A stretch of DNA of 64,000 bases from Dryomyza anilis. Its lineage: Eukaryota; Arthropoda; Insecta; Diptera; Dryomyzidae. The notes beneath the pieces are model-generated. The model was not told the origin of the DNA and searched no databases. It was given only the letters and a program-made list of their open reading frames with translations. This document shows positions 10,440 to 22,379 of the stretch, piece after piece; position 1 is the first letter of the stretch; each line of letters begins with the position of its first letter. Where the stretch lies: assembly GCA_951804985.1 (NCBI GenBank), contig OX638131.1, positions 107,218,464 through 107,282,463 of the forward strand, in the 5' to 3' direction. The translations under genes were made by a program, and so were the position numbers.

Positions 10440-11335
10440 TTTTAAAAACGTTTTATAAAGATTACATCATTGCTAAAAAAATAGATACTAAAAGCTATAG
10501 GGAAGTTCTTAAAAAAAATCTTATATAAGCTTTTAAAAAGCTTTCATTTAGCTTTTATAAAGCATTTATAAAACTTTGCCAAGGCTTTTAAAACGCTTTC
10601 ATAAAGCTTTCATAAAAAGCTTTCAATAAGCATTTATAAAGCTTTCAAAAAGCTTTTATAAAGCTTTCAAAAAGCTTTTAGTATTTTAATAAAGCTGCTA
10701 AAAAGCTTTTTTAATTTTTATAAATAAAAAGCTTTTTTAAAAATAAAAAGCTTTCAATAAGCATTTATAAAGCTTTCAAAAAGCTTTTATAAATCTTTCA
10801 AAAAGCTTTTATAAAGCTTGCAAAAAGCTTTTATAAATCTTTCAAAATGCTTTTATGAAGCTTTCAAAAAGCTTTTATAAAGCTTTCAAAAAGCTTTTAT
10901 AAAGCTTTCAAAAAGCTTTTATAAAGCTTTCAAAAAGCTTTTATAAAGCTTTCAAAAAGCTTTTATAAAGCTTTCAAAAAGCTTTTAGTATTTTTATAAA
11001 GATCCCAAAAAGATTTTGAAAATTTTAAAAAGCCTTCAAAAACCTTTTATAAAGTTTTTAAAAAGTTTTTACAAAGCTTTCAATTAGCTTTTATGATACT
11101 TTCAAAAGGCTTTCAAATGCTTTATAAATGCTTTATAAAAACTATTTATATGAAAAGCTGTATTAATTAATGTAATTATAATCTAATTTTTTAAAAGTAA
11201 AGCTTTCAAGAAGCCCTTGAAATTTTTATAAAGCTTATATAAAGCTTTTATAAAGCTACCAAATATTATTAATAAAGCTTTTAAAAAGCTTTAATGACAC
11301 TTCAAAAGGCTTTTAAAAGCTTTATAAATCTATAA
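10440..11335. repeat. AAGCTTT minisatellite, ~22-bp unit
   Basis: The core at about 10850-10985 repeats GCTTTCAAAAAGCTTTTATAAA almost exactly six times. The flanks are degenerate copies with inserted TTTATAAATAAAAAGC variants. Each unit contains the palindrome AAGCTT. Related arrays occur at 37.0-37.5 kb (opposite orientation) and 41.1-41.7 kb. Confidence 0.85.
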
Positions 11336-12390
11336 ACCTATAAACCTATTTATATGAAAAATTGCATAAATTATTATAATTATAATCAAATTTTATAAAA
11401 GTAAATAATATAAAATTTGAAAATGAAACATATTAAAATTTCAATAAATAAAACGTTTACATGTATCTAATTTAAATAATGACATTATATAATATAGTAA
11501 CTTTATAAATTTAATTTTATAATTGAATTTTTCTAACAAAGGTGTCGACGACTTATAATTATGTTTTTTTTTTTTCTCTTTTTTGCTTTTTTCATAATTC
11601 ATTGCGTGTCTCCCTTTGAAAACACGCAAACATGCAAGCGCGCATTTTTCTGATGGGAATATTTTTTACTACACACCAATGGTCTCAAAGAAATTTACAT
11701 AATTTGCTAAAATTACACAAAATGCTAAAAATAATTTATTTATTTATTTCTTGTGTTAGCGAAAAGACTTTTGCTGTTCACATCATGTGCACCAATTTTT
11801 TGGCGCATTTAATTAATGCCTGGGTTTGGTTGCCGTTAGTTAGGTTGAAGCGCAACCAGCACCCAACACCCTCAACAATGAAAATAAAAAAAAAAAACAG
11901 TTCCCTACAAAATACAGAAAAAACAGAACTAAAACTATCCGCACATTTCGGTTGGTAGTTTCTATGAGTTTCACATGCGGGCAACGCCATATCAGTTAAA
12001 GTCAATTAAATGCTACAAAAATTGAAAATAAAAATGGAAAAAATAAATAAAAATAGTAACAAATGTATAAAATAAACAAACATAACAAAAAACTACAAAA
12101 ATAACAACAATTAACAAACACTTAAAAAAAATATTATTTTGTTAACTACTGTTTGTAGTTTGTCAACATCTAAAGCGCAAAAAAACGATAATAAATTCAG
12201 AACAATGCTAAAAAATAAATAAAACCTAATTAAAACCATTTAAAGTCCGTTGAAAATGTAAGCAGAATTAAATGTTTTGGCGCTTAAAATTACGCACAAT
12301 TTTTTCTTCCACAAATGTTCATCAATATTTTGAAGTTTTTTTAGTTTAGTTTAAAAAAAAGTCTTAATTGATATTACTAAAAAATTATAG
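11336..12390. other. AT-rich intronic sequence
   Basis: No supported gene. About 11520-12010 is slightly more complex. Overlapping frames on both strands (11632-11958 plus, 11778-12005 minus) look like chance. Confidence 0.35.
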
Positions 12391-12394
12391 CTCA

Positions 12395-12895
12395 TTTAAT
12401 AATGATTTTATGATAATTTTATGTTTATTTTATGATAATTTAATGTTTATTTTATGATAATTTTATGATCATTTTATGATAATTTTATTATCATATTTTT
12501 ATCATTTTATCATCATTTAATGAATATTTTGTCATAATTTAATGATAATTTAATGATAATTTTATAATAATTTTATGATAGTTTTATGATAATTTTATGA
12601 TAATTTTATGATGATTTTATGATAATTTTATGTTTATCTGATACTATGTTTATTTTATGATAATTTTATGATCGTATTATGATCATTTTATGATAATTTT
12701 ATGATCATTTAATGAATATTTTGTCATAATTTAATGATTATTTTATGATTATTTTATGATAATTTTATGATAATTTTATGATAATTTTATGATAATTTTA
12801 TGATAATTTTATGATAATTTTATGATAATTTTATGATAATTTTATGATAATTTTATTATTATTTTCTGATTATTTTATGATAATTTTATTAATAT
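12395..12895. repeat. 11-bp GATAATTTTAT minisatellite
   Basis: About 45 units of GATAATTTTAT run through the interval, nearly perfect at 12735-12850. Interruptions carry TGTTTATTTTATGA and TGAATATTTTGTCATAATT; the second occurs twice (near 12520 and 12713), indicating internal segment duplication. Confidence 0.85.
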
Positions 12896-12899
12896 TATA

Positions 12900-14560
12900 T
12901 TACTTTAAAATTTAAACTGTATTTAAAAAGCTATAAAAATATTTCTCACTTGAACAATTCCAATTTAAAGCTTAAATCACAACAAATGAAAATCCGCATG
13001 TGTCCGACATTACTTCTTTCACATTGCCCATCGTAAATGTGTGTTACATAAGTGTTAAAAAAATAATAATTTTCTATTTTCTGCAAGTTTCTTATTTTTA
13101 TTATATCATAAAACTGCTACAAACAAAACAAAAAAACTATGTTATGGGTCAAATGCTGACACAACCCCTACAGAAAATGATCAAGGCCATATAACCAGCA
13201 ACACACAGCATTGCTGTAGTCTTGAAAAGACTTATAATCTTTTATGATTTTATTATTATTATTTTTTATAGTACTCCCAAGAGTTTAGCTACGAAAGCTC
13301 CCTTAATTTGCCACATGCTGAAGAGGAAGGGTCCAGCTTTTTTAGTAGTTTTTCATTATTTTTCTTTTTGCAGTCTGTCTTATGTTTTACGCCCGCCCTG
13401 AGCATTTAGTGGCAGCAACAGTCTTCAACAACTGATGAGAATTTTAATTATGCGCTAAAATGCTCGTAATGCCACATCCGGTTCCGGCGACGTGTATCGT
13501 TTTAGCAAAAACACCAACAACAACAACAACACAGCAACATGTTGTTTAGCACATACAAAAGCTCCAAGCGCGCGCCATTGGAAAAAGCAATAAGAAACTT
13601 TTGCGCAAAGTTTGCGCATCATTTATAAAAGCTGGCAACACTTAAAAATACTAGTTGTTGGTTGAAAATAGGAGCAGGAGGTTAAAATATAATAAGAAAT
13701 TTGTGAAAATATTTAAAAACTGCAGAAATAACATGTTTTACTTGGGTGCAAAATTTTGTTTAAATTTTAGGTTTTTTTAAAAAGCTTTTTCTATTTAAAA
13801 AATTGGGTTACCATAAAATTTGAAGCTTTTATGGGTTTTGAATTTTCTTTTAATGTAATTTAAACATTATTTTTATTTATTTGCTATCTAATTTTTTGAA
13901 TTAAATTTTTTTGCTATTTTGAATTTTCCAGCAATCGATCGAAATGATTTTAAAAATAAAATTTGAAAAAAAATTACGTATATTTTTCAAGAATTCAATT
14001 TTGACAGAGAATTCGAATGAAATATATGTCTTTCTACTTAATTCCAATTCTTTAAATCCTATGAAAAGAATTGCATTTGATTTTTGATTTCAAAATTATA
14101 TATTTCGTAGAGAATTGAATTTCAATACATTCTCACATATTTCGTTTTACTTTTACTATTTTTTAATGTAAATTTTACTTTTTGTCTTCATATCACTTTA
14201 TCTATATTTATTTGAATACTATTTCCTTAGTTTCTTTAGAATTGTTCATGGTCTTCCAAAGAATTCGAAACTGTGTCAAAATAAAATTTTTCTTTTAATT
14301 GTAAATTTCTTTTGGTATGTTAAATTCACTCGATGTGTTCACAGAACGTGGTTTTTATTACGGGCAAAGTTAAGACATTTAATTGAAATTGTTTTGGTTG
14401 CAATAACTGCTGCAGCAACAGCAATATCAAATGCAACAGCAGCAACATGTGGCAAAAAGTTGCAAAATGCGTACAAAAAAATGATTTATATGAAACTTTT
14501 TCATAATAATAAATTTAAAAACTTTAAATTCGACAAATTTGCGAAACATTTTTAATGTTT
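12900..14560. other. intronic sequence with a complex island at 13.3-13.65 kb
   Basis: No supported gene. The interval 13300-13650 is GC-richer, with CCGGTTCCGGCGACGTGTA, CAACAACAACAACAACA and GCAACATGTTG motifs, and is a regulatory candidate. A second small island lies at 14330-14460 with CTGCTGCAGCAACAGC. The rest is AT-rich. Confidence 0.35.
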
Positions 14561-14564
14561 CAAT

Positions 14565-14825
14565 ATTTAAAAAAATAGTTAAAAAGTATTTAATATTTAA
14601 AAAAAATAGCTAATATTTAAAAAAATAGCTAATATTTAAAAAATATTTAAAATATTATATAATATTTAATAAATGCTATTGTTAAGCATTAATTGACGAA
14701 ATTTTAATTTGGAATTTTAATATATTGAAAATAGAGCTTTAACAAAGGAATTTTAATATATTAAAAATAGAGCTTTAACAAAGGAATTTTATTATATTGA
14801 AAATAGAGCTTTAATAAAGTGTTTA
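14565..14825. repeat. short direct repeats of AATAGCTAATATTTAAAA and a ~36-bp unit
   Basis: First come three to four copies of an AATAGCTAATATTTAAAA-like unit. About three copies of a ~36-bp unit follow, containing GGAATTTTAATATATT and AATAGAGCTTTAACAAA. Confidence 0.6.
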
Positions 14826-15075
14826 TATCGTCGTTGTAGAATGAAAAGTCTCCAAATACATTTTTATGAAAATTTTAAATTTCGAGTTTGTTGATTAATA
14901 TAATAAAAAGGAATTGGTGCATTTCTAAAGTTGAAATATCAATTGATAGATTTACATTTTCTTAACATGTGGTAAAAAAATTGAGATCATAGATTAAAAA
15001 TTGACAGATGTATAAAGATTTTTGCAAATGAATATTTGGCATTTTGCAAATGTATTTGTTGAATTTTCGTTCTAC

Positions 15076-15504
15076 CCCTAGTAGAAATTTGCCCGATGCG
15101 CCATCGGGAAATTATCGGGTGTTCGTTGGTTAAGCCCTATTAGAGAAAATATGATCATTGCCTTTGCATGCCCTTTTCATGCTTACCATAGCAGGGTTTA
15201 CATTATCTAAACAGTCAATGTTCCCGATCATAGCTACATTATTTGTTCCTCATAACGAAATTAGTATCAGGCAATGATCGAGATTAATGAGAGAAACCCT
15301 ATTATGCTCGGGCTCAGACAAGGCAATTGTCGGGTAAATATTAAAATGGTGAATTGCCCGATCAGTACATGATCAAGGCCTGCGGTCAATACATGATCAG
15401 GACACTGCGTTACAAGGACATTATGGGCCTCGTCATATCCCGATCACCTCAAATAATGACATGATCACTTCATAACCATGGCCCTACCAAAATTTCTACT
15501 AGGG
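15076..15504. mobile_element. 429-bp MITE-like element with CCCTAGTAGAAATTT termini
   Basis: The element begins CCCTAGTAGAAATTT and ends with the exact inverse, a 15-bp perfect terminal inverted repeat. The interior is rich in TGATCA and CCCGATCA motifs and has no ORF. A second copy lies inverted at 45141-45540. The CCCTAG start recalls piggyBac termini, but no TTAA target duplication flanks it, so the superfamily is left open. Confidence 0.75.
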
Positions 15505-16680
15505 ACAACGACGATATAAAAGTTTTTTTTCGCAAATAATTAAAAATAAGAATACATTTTTTATTTAAGACTTAAGTAAAGAGCTTTTATTGTTAATCTT
15601 ATTAAAGAGCTTTTAGAATTTATTCCTAAAATATATTTTTTATTTATTATTTTTGTAATGAAAAAAATCTTTTTATTTTAAAATATATATATCTTGGTTA
15701 TATATTTTTAATATATATTATAAATTTGTTGTTCATTTAAAAAATATTTTTTCTATATTTTATTTTTAATTATTGAATATTTAATTTTTCAAACCTTTTT
15801 TGTTCACTTTAGTAGTACGATTATCACTGTGCTGTCGCATTTCCATCACATTGCATTGCTTTCGCTGTCATTTCATTTAAACTTCAACTTTATGCAGCAC
15901 CCTCGAGATGTTGCCGCCAGAGTGACCAGCAGCAGCAAATAATTTTCATTAGTTTTTGAACTACTGTGTGACGCTGCAGTTGCCGGCACTGTACAGAGTT
16001 GACTATTCTTTGTCAACAGCAGCAGCTAACTTCCCCCAGGGTTACCATGAGTGACATTAATTTATCACTTCGTTTTGCGACATATTTAGCATTGCGCTTT
16101 TTACAAGAATTCAACAAAAAAAAAAAATAAAAGTGTTGCATTTTCATTAAGTTATAGTGATGCAGAGAAGAATGAGTGATAAACAGATAATCAGACAGTA
16201 CAGTGTATGGAATGTTAAGCATAGGGTATAATGAAAGACTGAATTGAAACATATAGAATTTTGTATTATGAAAAGTTTAGATTTTTATATTTTCAAATGT
16301 CTTTAAGTTATTATTGACCATAATTATATTTTTATTAAGATTAAACCAGTTTAATATTATATTATTTTATATAAAAATGCAGTTTTATAAAGTAATATAT
16401 GACAAATTATAAAATATAGCTGAGGAAACTTAAAATCTGGGCTTTTTTGTAGCAATTATAATTTTTTATAAAATATATATATTTTTCTTTTTTTTACTTC
16501 TTTTTCATTTTATCATTTAATAATCATTTTTTTTAATTATATATTTGGTTTGTAATAATTATAATTTGTAACAATTAATATTTTTTTATAAATTATCTGT
16601 TTTTTTTTTTTTTACATTTTCTCATTTAATAATCATGTCTTTTAATTATACACATTGTTTTAACGTACTCTTTTAATTTA
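15505..16680. other. intronic sequence with a complex island at 15.8-16.06 kb
   Basis: No supported gene. The interval 15810-16060 carries GTGCTGTCGCATTTCC, GTTGCCGCCAGAG and CAGCAGCAG-type motifs and may be regulatory. The remainder is AT-rich. Confidence 0.35.
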
Positions 16681-16684
16681 TTCT

Positions 16685-18170
16685 TTTAAAAAATTTGAAA
16701 AACCTTTGCTAAATGTAGTTCTGCAATATGGATTTTCAAAGTTACTACATTCAGTTATAGCTAATAGTAGTAGCAATATGTTAAAATATTAACTGTTATG
16801 CTAAAGTAAACCAATCAAAAGATATAAGATTTTCAAAAATGTATTTTTAAATTTTTAAATATAGTTTTGCAATACCGATTTTAATAATACTTCATGTAAA
16901 TAAAAGCTTTTACTAGTAGCAATATTTTAAAATATTAACTATATTGCTTACATAAACCAAATGAAAGATATGAGCTTTGCAACTAGTGTTTCTAAAATGT
17001 AGACAAAATAATTTATAAAATATTTTGCAAACTGAAAGAAGAGTAAGGTTTTTCTTCACTTTTTGTTTGTAATTTTATAGTTCAAAGTAATGCTACCTTT
17101 ATCAAAGTCCTCAACAACATGCATGCATGGTACATTAGCACAGCAATTTCAAGTATGCTGCTAAAAAAATTTCATTTTTAAATTCTGTATATTCGTTTTT
17201 AGCTGTTTTATTTTTATAGTTTTTACTTTTTCATATATTTTATTTTTGATGCTATCAAAAGTCCAAACTTTTTTACGCATTGCTGCTACTTTTGACTGCT
17301 GTCGCCTACACTTTTTGCTGACACTTATGAGGGTAACAGTCGAATGAAATGCTGTAGCAACATGAAAGTGATTTTTTTTTTTTTACTTTTCGTCATAGAG
17401 AAAAAAATGTTTATATGAACTAAGAAAAAGTAGCGCTAAGTAACACCAACTGAACTGTAACAATGTTGCTTAAAACAAAAAAGAGTTGTGTTTTTTTGGT
17501 TTTTGTGACAAAGGTTTTTGTGTTCAAACATGGCAACTGAAATTGTATGTAGATGAAATTTTCAACTTATTTTTAGTTTTATCTTATTCAGCTAATAATA
17601 ACATTTTCACTAGAAGTTGTAAAGAAATTTCAGTATATCTTCTTAAAGAAACTTTTATAAAAAAGTGTATTGAATAAATTTTATTTCTTTAATTTTATAA
17701 TATATTTAATGTGCATTTTTGTAGTTTTTTCTTTTATAAAACTTAAAAAACCTATGCTAAATGTAGTTCTGCAATACCGATATTCATAATTCATTTTTCC
17801 AATTGTAGCTTATACTAGATGCAACGTTTTAAAATGTTAACTGTTTTAAAGAAATAAACCAATCTAAAGTTATAAAATTTCTAAATGATTTTTTTTTTAA
17901 ATTTGTACCGTCAAATAATAAAGCAGCTTAATGTTCTATTCTGTGTAAAAAGTAATGTTCATAAAACTTTCAATTAAAAACATAATTTTTGAATTATAGT
18001 ATTTTTAAAATTTAGCATTGCTATATAAAATTACCTATGCTAAATGTAGTCCTACAACACCGATATTTAAAATTTCTATTTCTATTTATTGCTAATACTA
18101 ATAGCTACATTTTAAGATATTAACTGTTTTATTATCTTAAACCAATCGAATAATATGAGCTTTGGAAATG
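16685..18170 (+). repeat. four copies of a ~140-bp interspersed repeat
   Basis: Copies lie at about 16685-16840, 16855-16985, 17740-17885 and 18025-18168. The shared order is CCTATGCTAAATGTAGTTCT, GCAATACCGAT, a spacer, GCTAATACTAGTAGCAA, TTTTAAAATATTAACTG, then AAACCAAT followed by AGATATGAGCTTT. All face the same way. The first two are adjacent; the others are separated by unrelated AT-rich DNA and a small GC-richer island at 17.25-17.4 kb. No ORF is preserved. Confidence 0.7.
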
Positions 18171-18359
18171 TGTTCGTGACCCTAGTTGAAATTTTCGCGA
18201 TTAGCAAAAACATTTTTCTACATTTAGTGATTGGGTACGACAAAGTGTAAATATAATGTACTATTTATGATCACATTATGTCACTATTTTCATAGATGAA
18301 TTGAAACCATTTTTATATAAAAAATGTATGATAAATCAATTTTTGGAATTTTGAAAATT

Positions 18360-18760
18360 CAAAACGATGAACCGTTTATAAAAATTCATTTTATTGCAAA
18401 ATCTGCGCCATCACTCATCATTTATGAAGTAACCATTTTAAATGCATCGTAAACTTCAGAAAACCACAGAAACAATAACCACGGCAATACGTATTGACAA
18501 CAACAGGTGGTCAATGTGCTGCGTAAAGCAACCGCGATTGACGCGCGCAGCAATTAAAACTTCATAATGAATTCATGATGAAAATGTCAGAAAGCGCGCC
18601 ATGAAAATTGACACCGTTGTCAGTTGCACGCATGAAATGACAGTGACAGAGGAAGGTCTTCTAAAAATATGGTGGGCAGGCAGAGAAGTAGAAAGGTGTA
18701 GGATGATGTGGCTTGTAAGGCAGCCGATGTCATGAATTTTAATGGAAATATTGCAGGATA
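18360..18760. promoter_or_regulatory. GC-richer candidate intronic regulatory island
   Basis: This stretch is less AT-rich and non-repetitive. It contains the E-box CAGGTG at 18504-18509, a GCGCGCAGCAATTAAA segment with a homeodomain-like core, and several TGACAG/TGTCAG motifs. There is no ORF. Enhancer function is inference. Confidence 0.3.
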
Positions 18761-18769
18761 TGTGATTTT

Positions 18770-19675
18770 CGTTTAGTGCGTTTTATGATAAATATTTTGC
18801 ATTCATTTTTTTACATTTTTTGTATTATTCAAAAATTATTATTCTTTTTTTTTATTTAATATATAATATATATATTTTTATTTGTATAAAACAATTGGAA
18901 ATTTGGTGTATTAAAGTATCGTCTAAATTGAGTTTTTTTTTATTTCATATTTCCCATAATTCACTGAAGCACTCAACCGTACATTGAATTCATGGTCGAG
19001 AGCATTTCGAGGTTCTACCAAAAATGCAATTAAAATAGAAAAATTTCCAAATATATACATTAAAGAACTATGCATTTACAATTTTTCGAAACAAAAAATA
19101 TTAACTTCCGTTCGACTAAACTTAATATTCAAAACTTTATATGCAACGAAGCGCAAAGCCCTCGACAAATTAAAAATCGTACGGCAATATGGCAACATAG
19201 CATTTTATTTTATATCATTTTATTATTAATTTTTTTTAAACTTTTTTAATAATTTTGTTTTTTTTGCGCAATGTTTTACAAAAAGAGTGAAACAGAAGCA
19301 TAATAAAATGCAAAATGCAACATGCGGTAATTTGGCAACATAGCATTTTATTTTATATTATTCTACCTGAAACTATTTTATTTTACTTTATTTTGAATAT
19401 TTTAATATCCATTATTTTTTTTTAGATTATTTTTTTTTATTATTTTTGCGCAATGTCAATTAAAAAGAGTCAACAGAAAACACTGAAAAATGGCAACAAA
19501 CGGATGTTTGTGGGCGTTGCCAGCAAATTGTGCTGGGTGTGGGTACTTGATTTATTGCATTTTATGGCATTATTTAAACTGTATTAAAATATTGAATTAA
19601 TATAAGCTATAAATGCTGTATTTTATATGTAATATTATAGAATATCAACCGTAACGTAATTTGGCAACGCTGCAT
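18770..19675. other. AT-rich intronic sequence with a short duplicated segment
   Basis: No supported gene. GGCAACATAGCATTTTATTT is present twice (19190 and 19335) together with nearby TTTTTGCGCAATG copies, showing a local ~140-bp duplication. Confidence 0.45.
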
Positions 19676-19689
19676 TTTAACAAAAATCA

Positions 19690-20030
19690 AAAAAATTCAA
19701 AAAATTCATAAAATTCATTAGATCCACTAAATTCATAAAATTCATAAAATTCATAAAATTCACGAAATTCATAAAATTCATTAGATCCATTAAATTCATA
19801 AAATTCATAAAATTCATAAAATTCATAAAATTCATAAAATTCATAAAATTCATAAAATTCATAAAATTCATAAAATTCATAAAATTCATAAAATTCATAA
19901 AATTTATAAAATTCTTAAAATTCATAAAATTCATAAAATTCATAAAATTTATAAAATTAAAAAAATTCATAAAAATCATAAAATTCACAAAATTCAGAAA
20001 ATTCATAAAATTCATAAAATTAAAATACTC
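19690..20030. repeat. 9-bp TTCATAAAA minisatellite (inverted relative to 21.0-22.4 kb)
   Basis: About 38 units of TTCATAAAA run here with variants such as TTCATTAGATCCA. This is the reverse complement of the unit in the large array at 21.05-22.37 kb. The 118-codon minus-strand frame through it (repeated MNF) is an artefact of a period divisible by three. Confidence 0.9.
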
Positions 20031-20039
20031 CATATAAAA

Positions 20040-20990
20040 TGCATGGTATTCAGAGAATTTACAAATTTATCATTTAAAAGCAAGTTTATCGTTTTTATCG
20101 ATGAAATCGCAACTACATCCGTTTTTCCTTGGGCATCAAAGGCAAACAAATTAAAATGTTTCGCCGGATGTTGTGCGGATGCAGACAGCGTAAATTCAGT
20201 TCATCGCATACTACGTTCACCGTTCACCGCCCGTTCGTCTGTCATTTGTTTATTACCCCAAAAGTATGCAATAAATTGGAATTGAGGGAAAATTGCGTGT
20301 TTCCTATGCGTGTTAATGACAGCGAGGCTCCCCTCGTTAAGTAGATTAAATTGATTTACAACAACATACGTGGTATATAGTAATGACAACAACAACACGC
20401 ACAACATTCTAACACGCAACAGGAAGAGCTCTTAGCTGCTCCTTTGACACTCATTTCAATCTAGTGCCTCTCCGTCTCTCTTTCGTCAAGCAACATCTTC
20501 AACTTAACAACATCCTCCCTTTGTTGTTGCCGCCCTTTAGCATCACCCGCTCATTAGCAACATGCTGCTGATGAGTTCCATCTCATCTCACGTGGTGGCT
20601 GCAACTTTGTCGCATTAACGTTATCTCTTGCTGCTGCTTCCTGTTACTTCCGATTCGATGCAGCGATGCACAGCAATGCAATGCTAGATGCAGCAACAAA
20701 ATATCATTGCTGCAACATTTGAAATGTTGCTCAACTTGCTGTCGTTTGTTTTAAACACATGTTGTTGCTGTTGTTGTGTCGTCGAATAGCGTTAAGGGGT
20801 CCACACAAAGTTGGTTTAAATGCAGACATGCAGCAAATCAATTGCCGCATAAACCGGCTGCAACATCCGCCGCGTCAACGTATGGGTCGTTGCTGCGGCT
20901 GCAGTTCTTGACGAAGAATGCAAATTAATTGCTTGTTGTTGTCGCAAAGAATGCGGAAATTAGAAAATATAAAGCAGTTGCTGGAGTAAG
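20040..20990. promoter_or_regulatory. GC-richer non-repetitive island between the inverted 9-bp arrays
   Basis: This is one of the least AT-rich stretches in the window, with many CAACA, GCAGCAACA and TTGTTGTTGC motifs. A composite ATGCAAATTAATTGC at 20918-20932 overlaps a POU octamer with a homeodomain core. Short overlapping frames on both strands (20043-20285, 20129-20344, 20201-20419) have no recognisable domains and mutually conflict. I read it as candidate enhancer DNA. Confidence 0.35.
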
Positions 20991-21042
20991 CCTGATAGTG
21001 GTAACAAGGAACTTAAAAAACTTCATCTACATTTTATAACTT

Positions 21043-22373
21043 TTATGAATTTTATGTGAATTTTATGAATTTAATGAATTTAATGAATTTAATGAATTTT
21101 ATAAATTTTATGAATTTTATGAATTTTATGAATTTTATGAATTTTATGAATTTTATGAATTTTATAAATTTTATGAATTTTATGAATTTTGTGAATTTTA
21201 AGAATTTTATGTATTTTATGAATTTTATGAATTTTATGAATTTTATGAATTTTATGAATTTTATGAATTTTATGAATTTTATGAATTTTATGAATTTTAT
21301 GAATTTTATGAATTTTATGAATTTTATGAATTTTATGAATTTTATGAATTTTATGAATTTTATGAATTTTATGAATTTTATGAATTTTATGAATTTTATG
21401 AATTTTATGAATTTTATGAATTTTATGAATTTTATGAATTTTATGAATTTTATGAATTTTATGAATTCTCTGATTTTTGTGAATTTTATGAATTTTATGA
21501 ATTTTATGAATTTTATGAATTTTATGAATTTTATGAATTTTATGAATTTTATGAATTTTATGAATTCTCTGATTTTTGTGAATTTTATGAATTTTATGAA
21601 TTTTATGAATTTTATGAATTTTATGAATTTTATGAATTTTATGAATTTTATGAATTTTATGAATTTTATGAATTTTATGAATTTTATGAATTTTATGAAT
21701 TTTATGAATTTTATAAATTTTATGAATTTTATGAATTTTGTGAATTTTAAGAATTTTATGTATTTTATGAATTTTATGAATTTTATGAATTTTATGAATT
21801 TTATGAATTTTATGAATTTTATGAATTTTATGAATTTTATGAATTTTATGAATTTTATGAATTTTATGAATTTTATGAATTTTATGAATTTTATGAATTT
21901 TATGAATTTTATGAATTTTATGAATTTTATGAATTTTATGAATTTTATGAATTTTATGAATTTTATGAATTTTATGAATTTTATGAATTTTATGAATTTT
22001 ATGAATTTTATGAATTTTATGAATTTTATGAATTCTCTGATTTTTGTGAATTTTATGAATTTTATGAATTTTATGAATTTTATGAATTTTATGAATTTTA
22101 TGAATTTTATGAATTTTATGAATTTTATGAATTTTATGAATTTTATGAATTTTTTTGAATTTTATGAATTTTATGAATTTTATGAATTTTATGAATTTTG
22201 TGAATTTTATGAATTTTATGAATTTTATGAATTTTATTAATTTTATGAATTTTATGAATTTTATGAATTTTAAAAATTTTATGAATTTTATGAATTTTAT
22301 GAATTTTATGAATTTTATGAATTTTATGAATTTTATGAATTTTATGAATTTTATGAATTTTAATAAATTTTAA
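21043..22373. repeat. large 9-bp TTTTATGAA minisatellite with higher-order structure
   Basis: About 146 units of TTTTATGAA form the array. Variant units recur in blocks. GAATTCTCTGATTTTTGTG occurs at 21463, 21562 and 22030. A variant run with TTATAAATT, GAATTTTGTG, TTTTAAGAA and TTTTATGTA occurs at 21162 and 21711, 549 bp (61 units) apart, so a ~550-bp block was duplicated. The 394-codon and 72-codon plus frames are repeat translations, not genes. Confidence 0.95.
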
Positions 22374-22379
22374 GATATA

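Noticed and set aside
15076..15504. A true piggyBac insertion
   Set aside because: The CCCTAG start is suggestive, but no TTAA duplication flanks the ends and no transposase is encoded, so only a MITE-like call is made.
19350..19380. A second ratchet-like site at TTTCAG/GTAGAA (minus strand, near 19366)
   Set aside because: The upstream tract is A-rich rather than pyrimidine-rich, and the donor half matches consensus poorly.
19677..20033. 118-codon minus-strand frame of repeated MNF
   Set aside because: Same 9-bp repeat in inverted orientation; not a gene.
20043..20419. Three overlapping frames on both strands in the island between 9-bp arrays
   Set aside because: They are mutually incompatible, have no domain or splice partner, and the island has many simple CAACA motifs typical of non-coding fly DNA.
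21056..22240. 394-codon open frame made of repeated MNF
   Set aside because: It is a translation of a 9-bp DNA repeat. A period divisible by three without a stop stays open; there is no start context, splice structure or non-repeat sequence.
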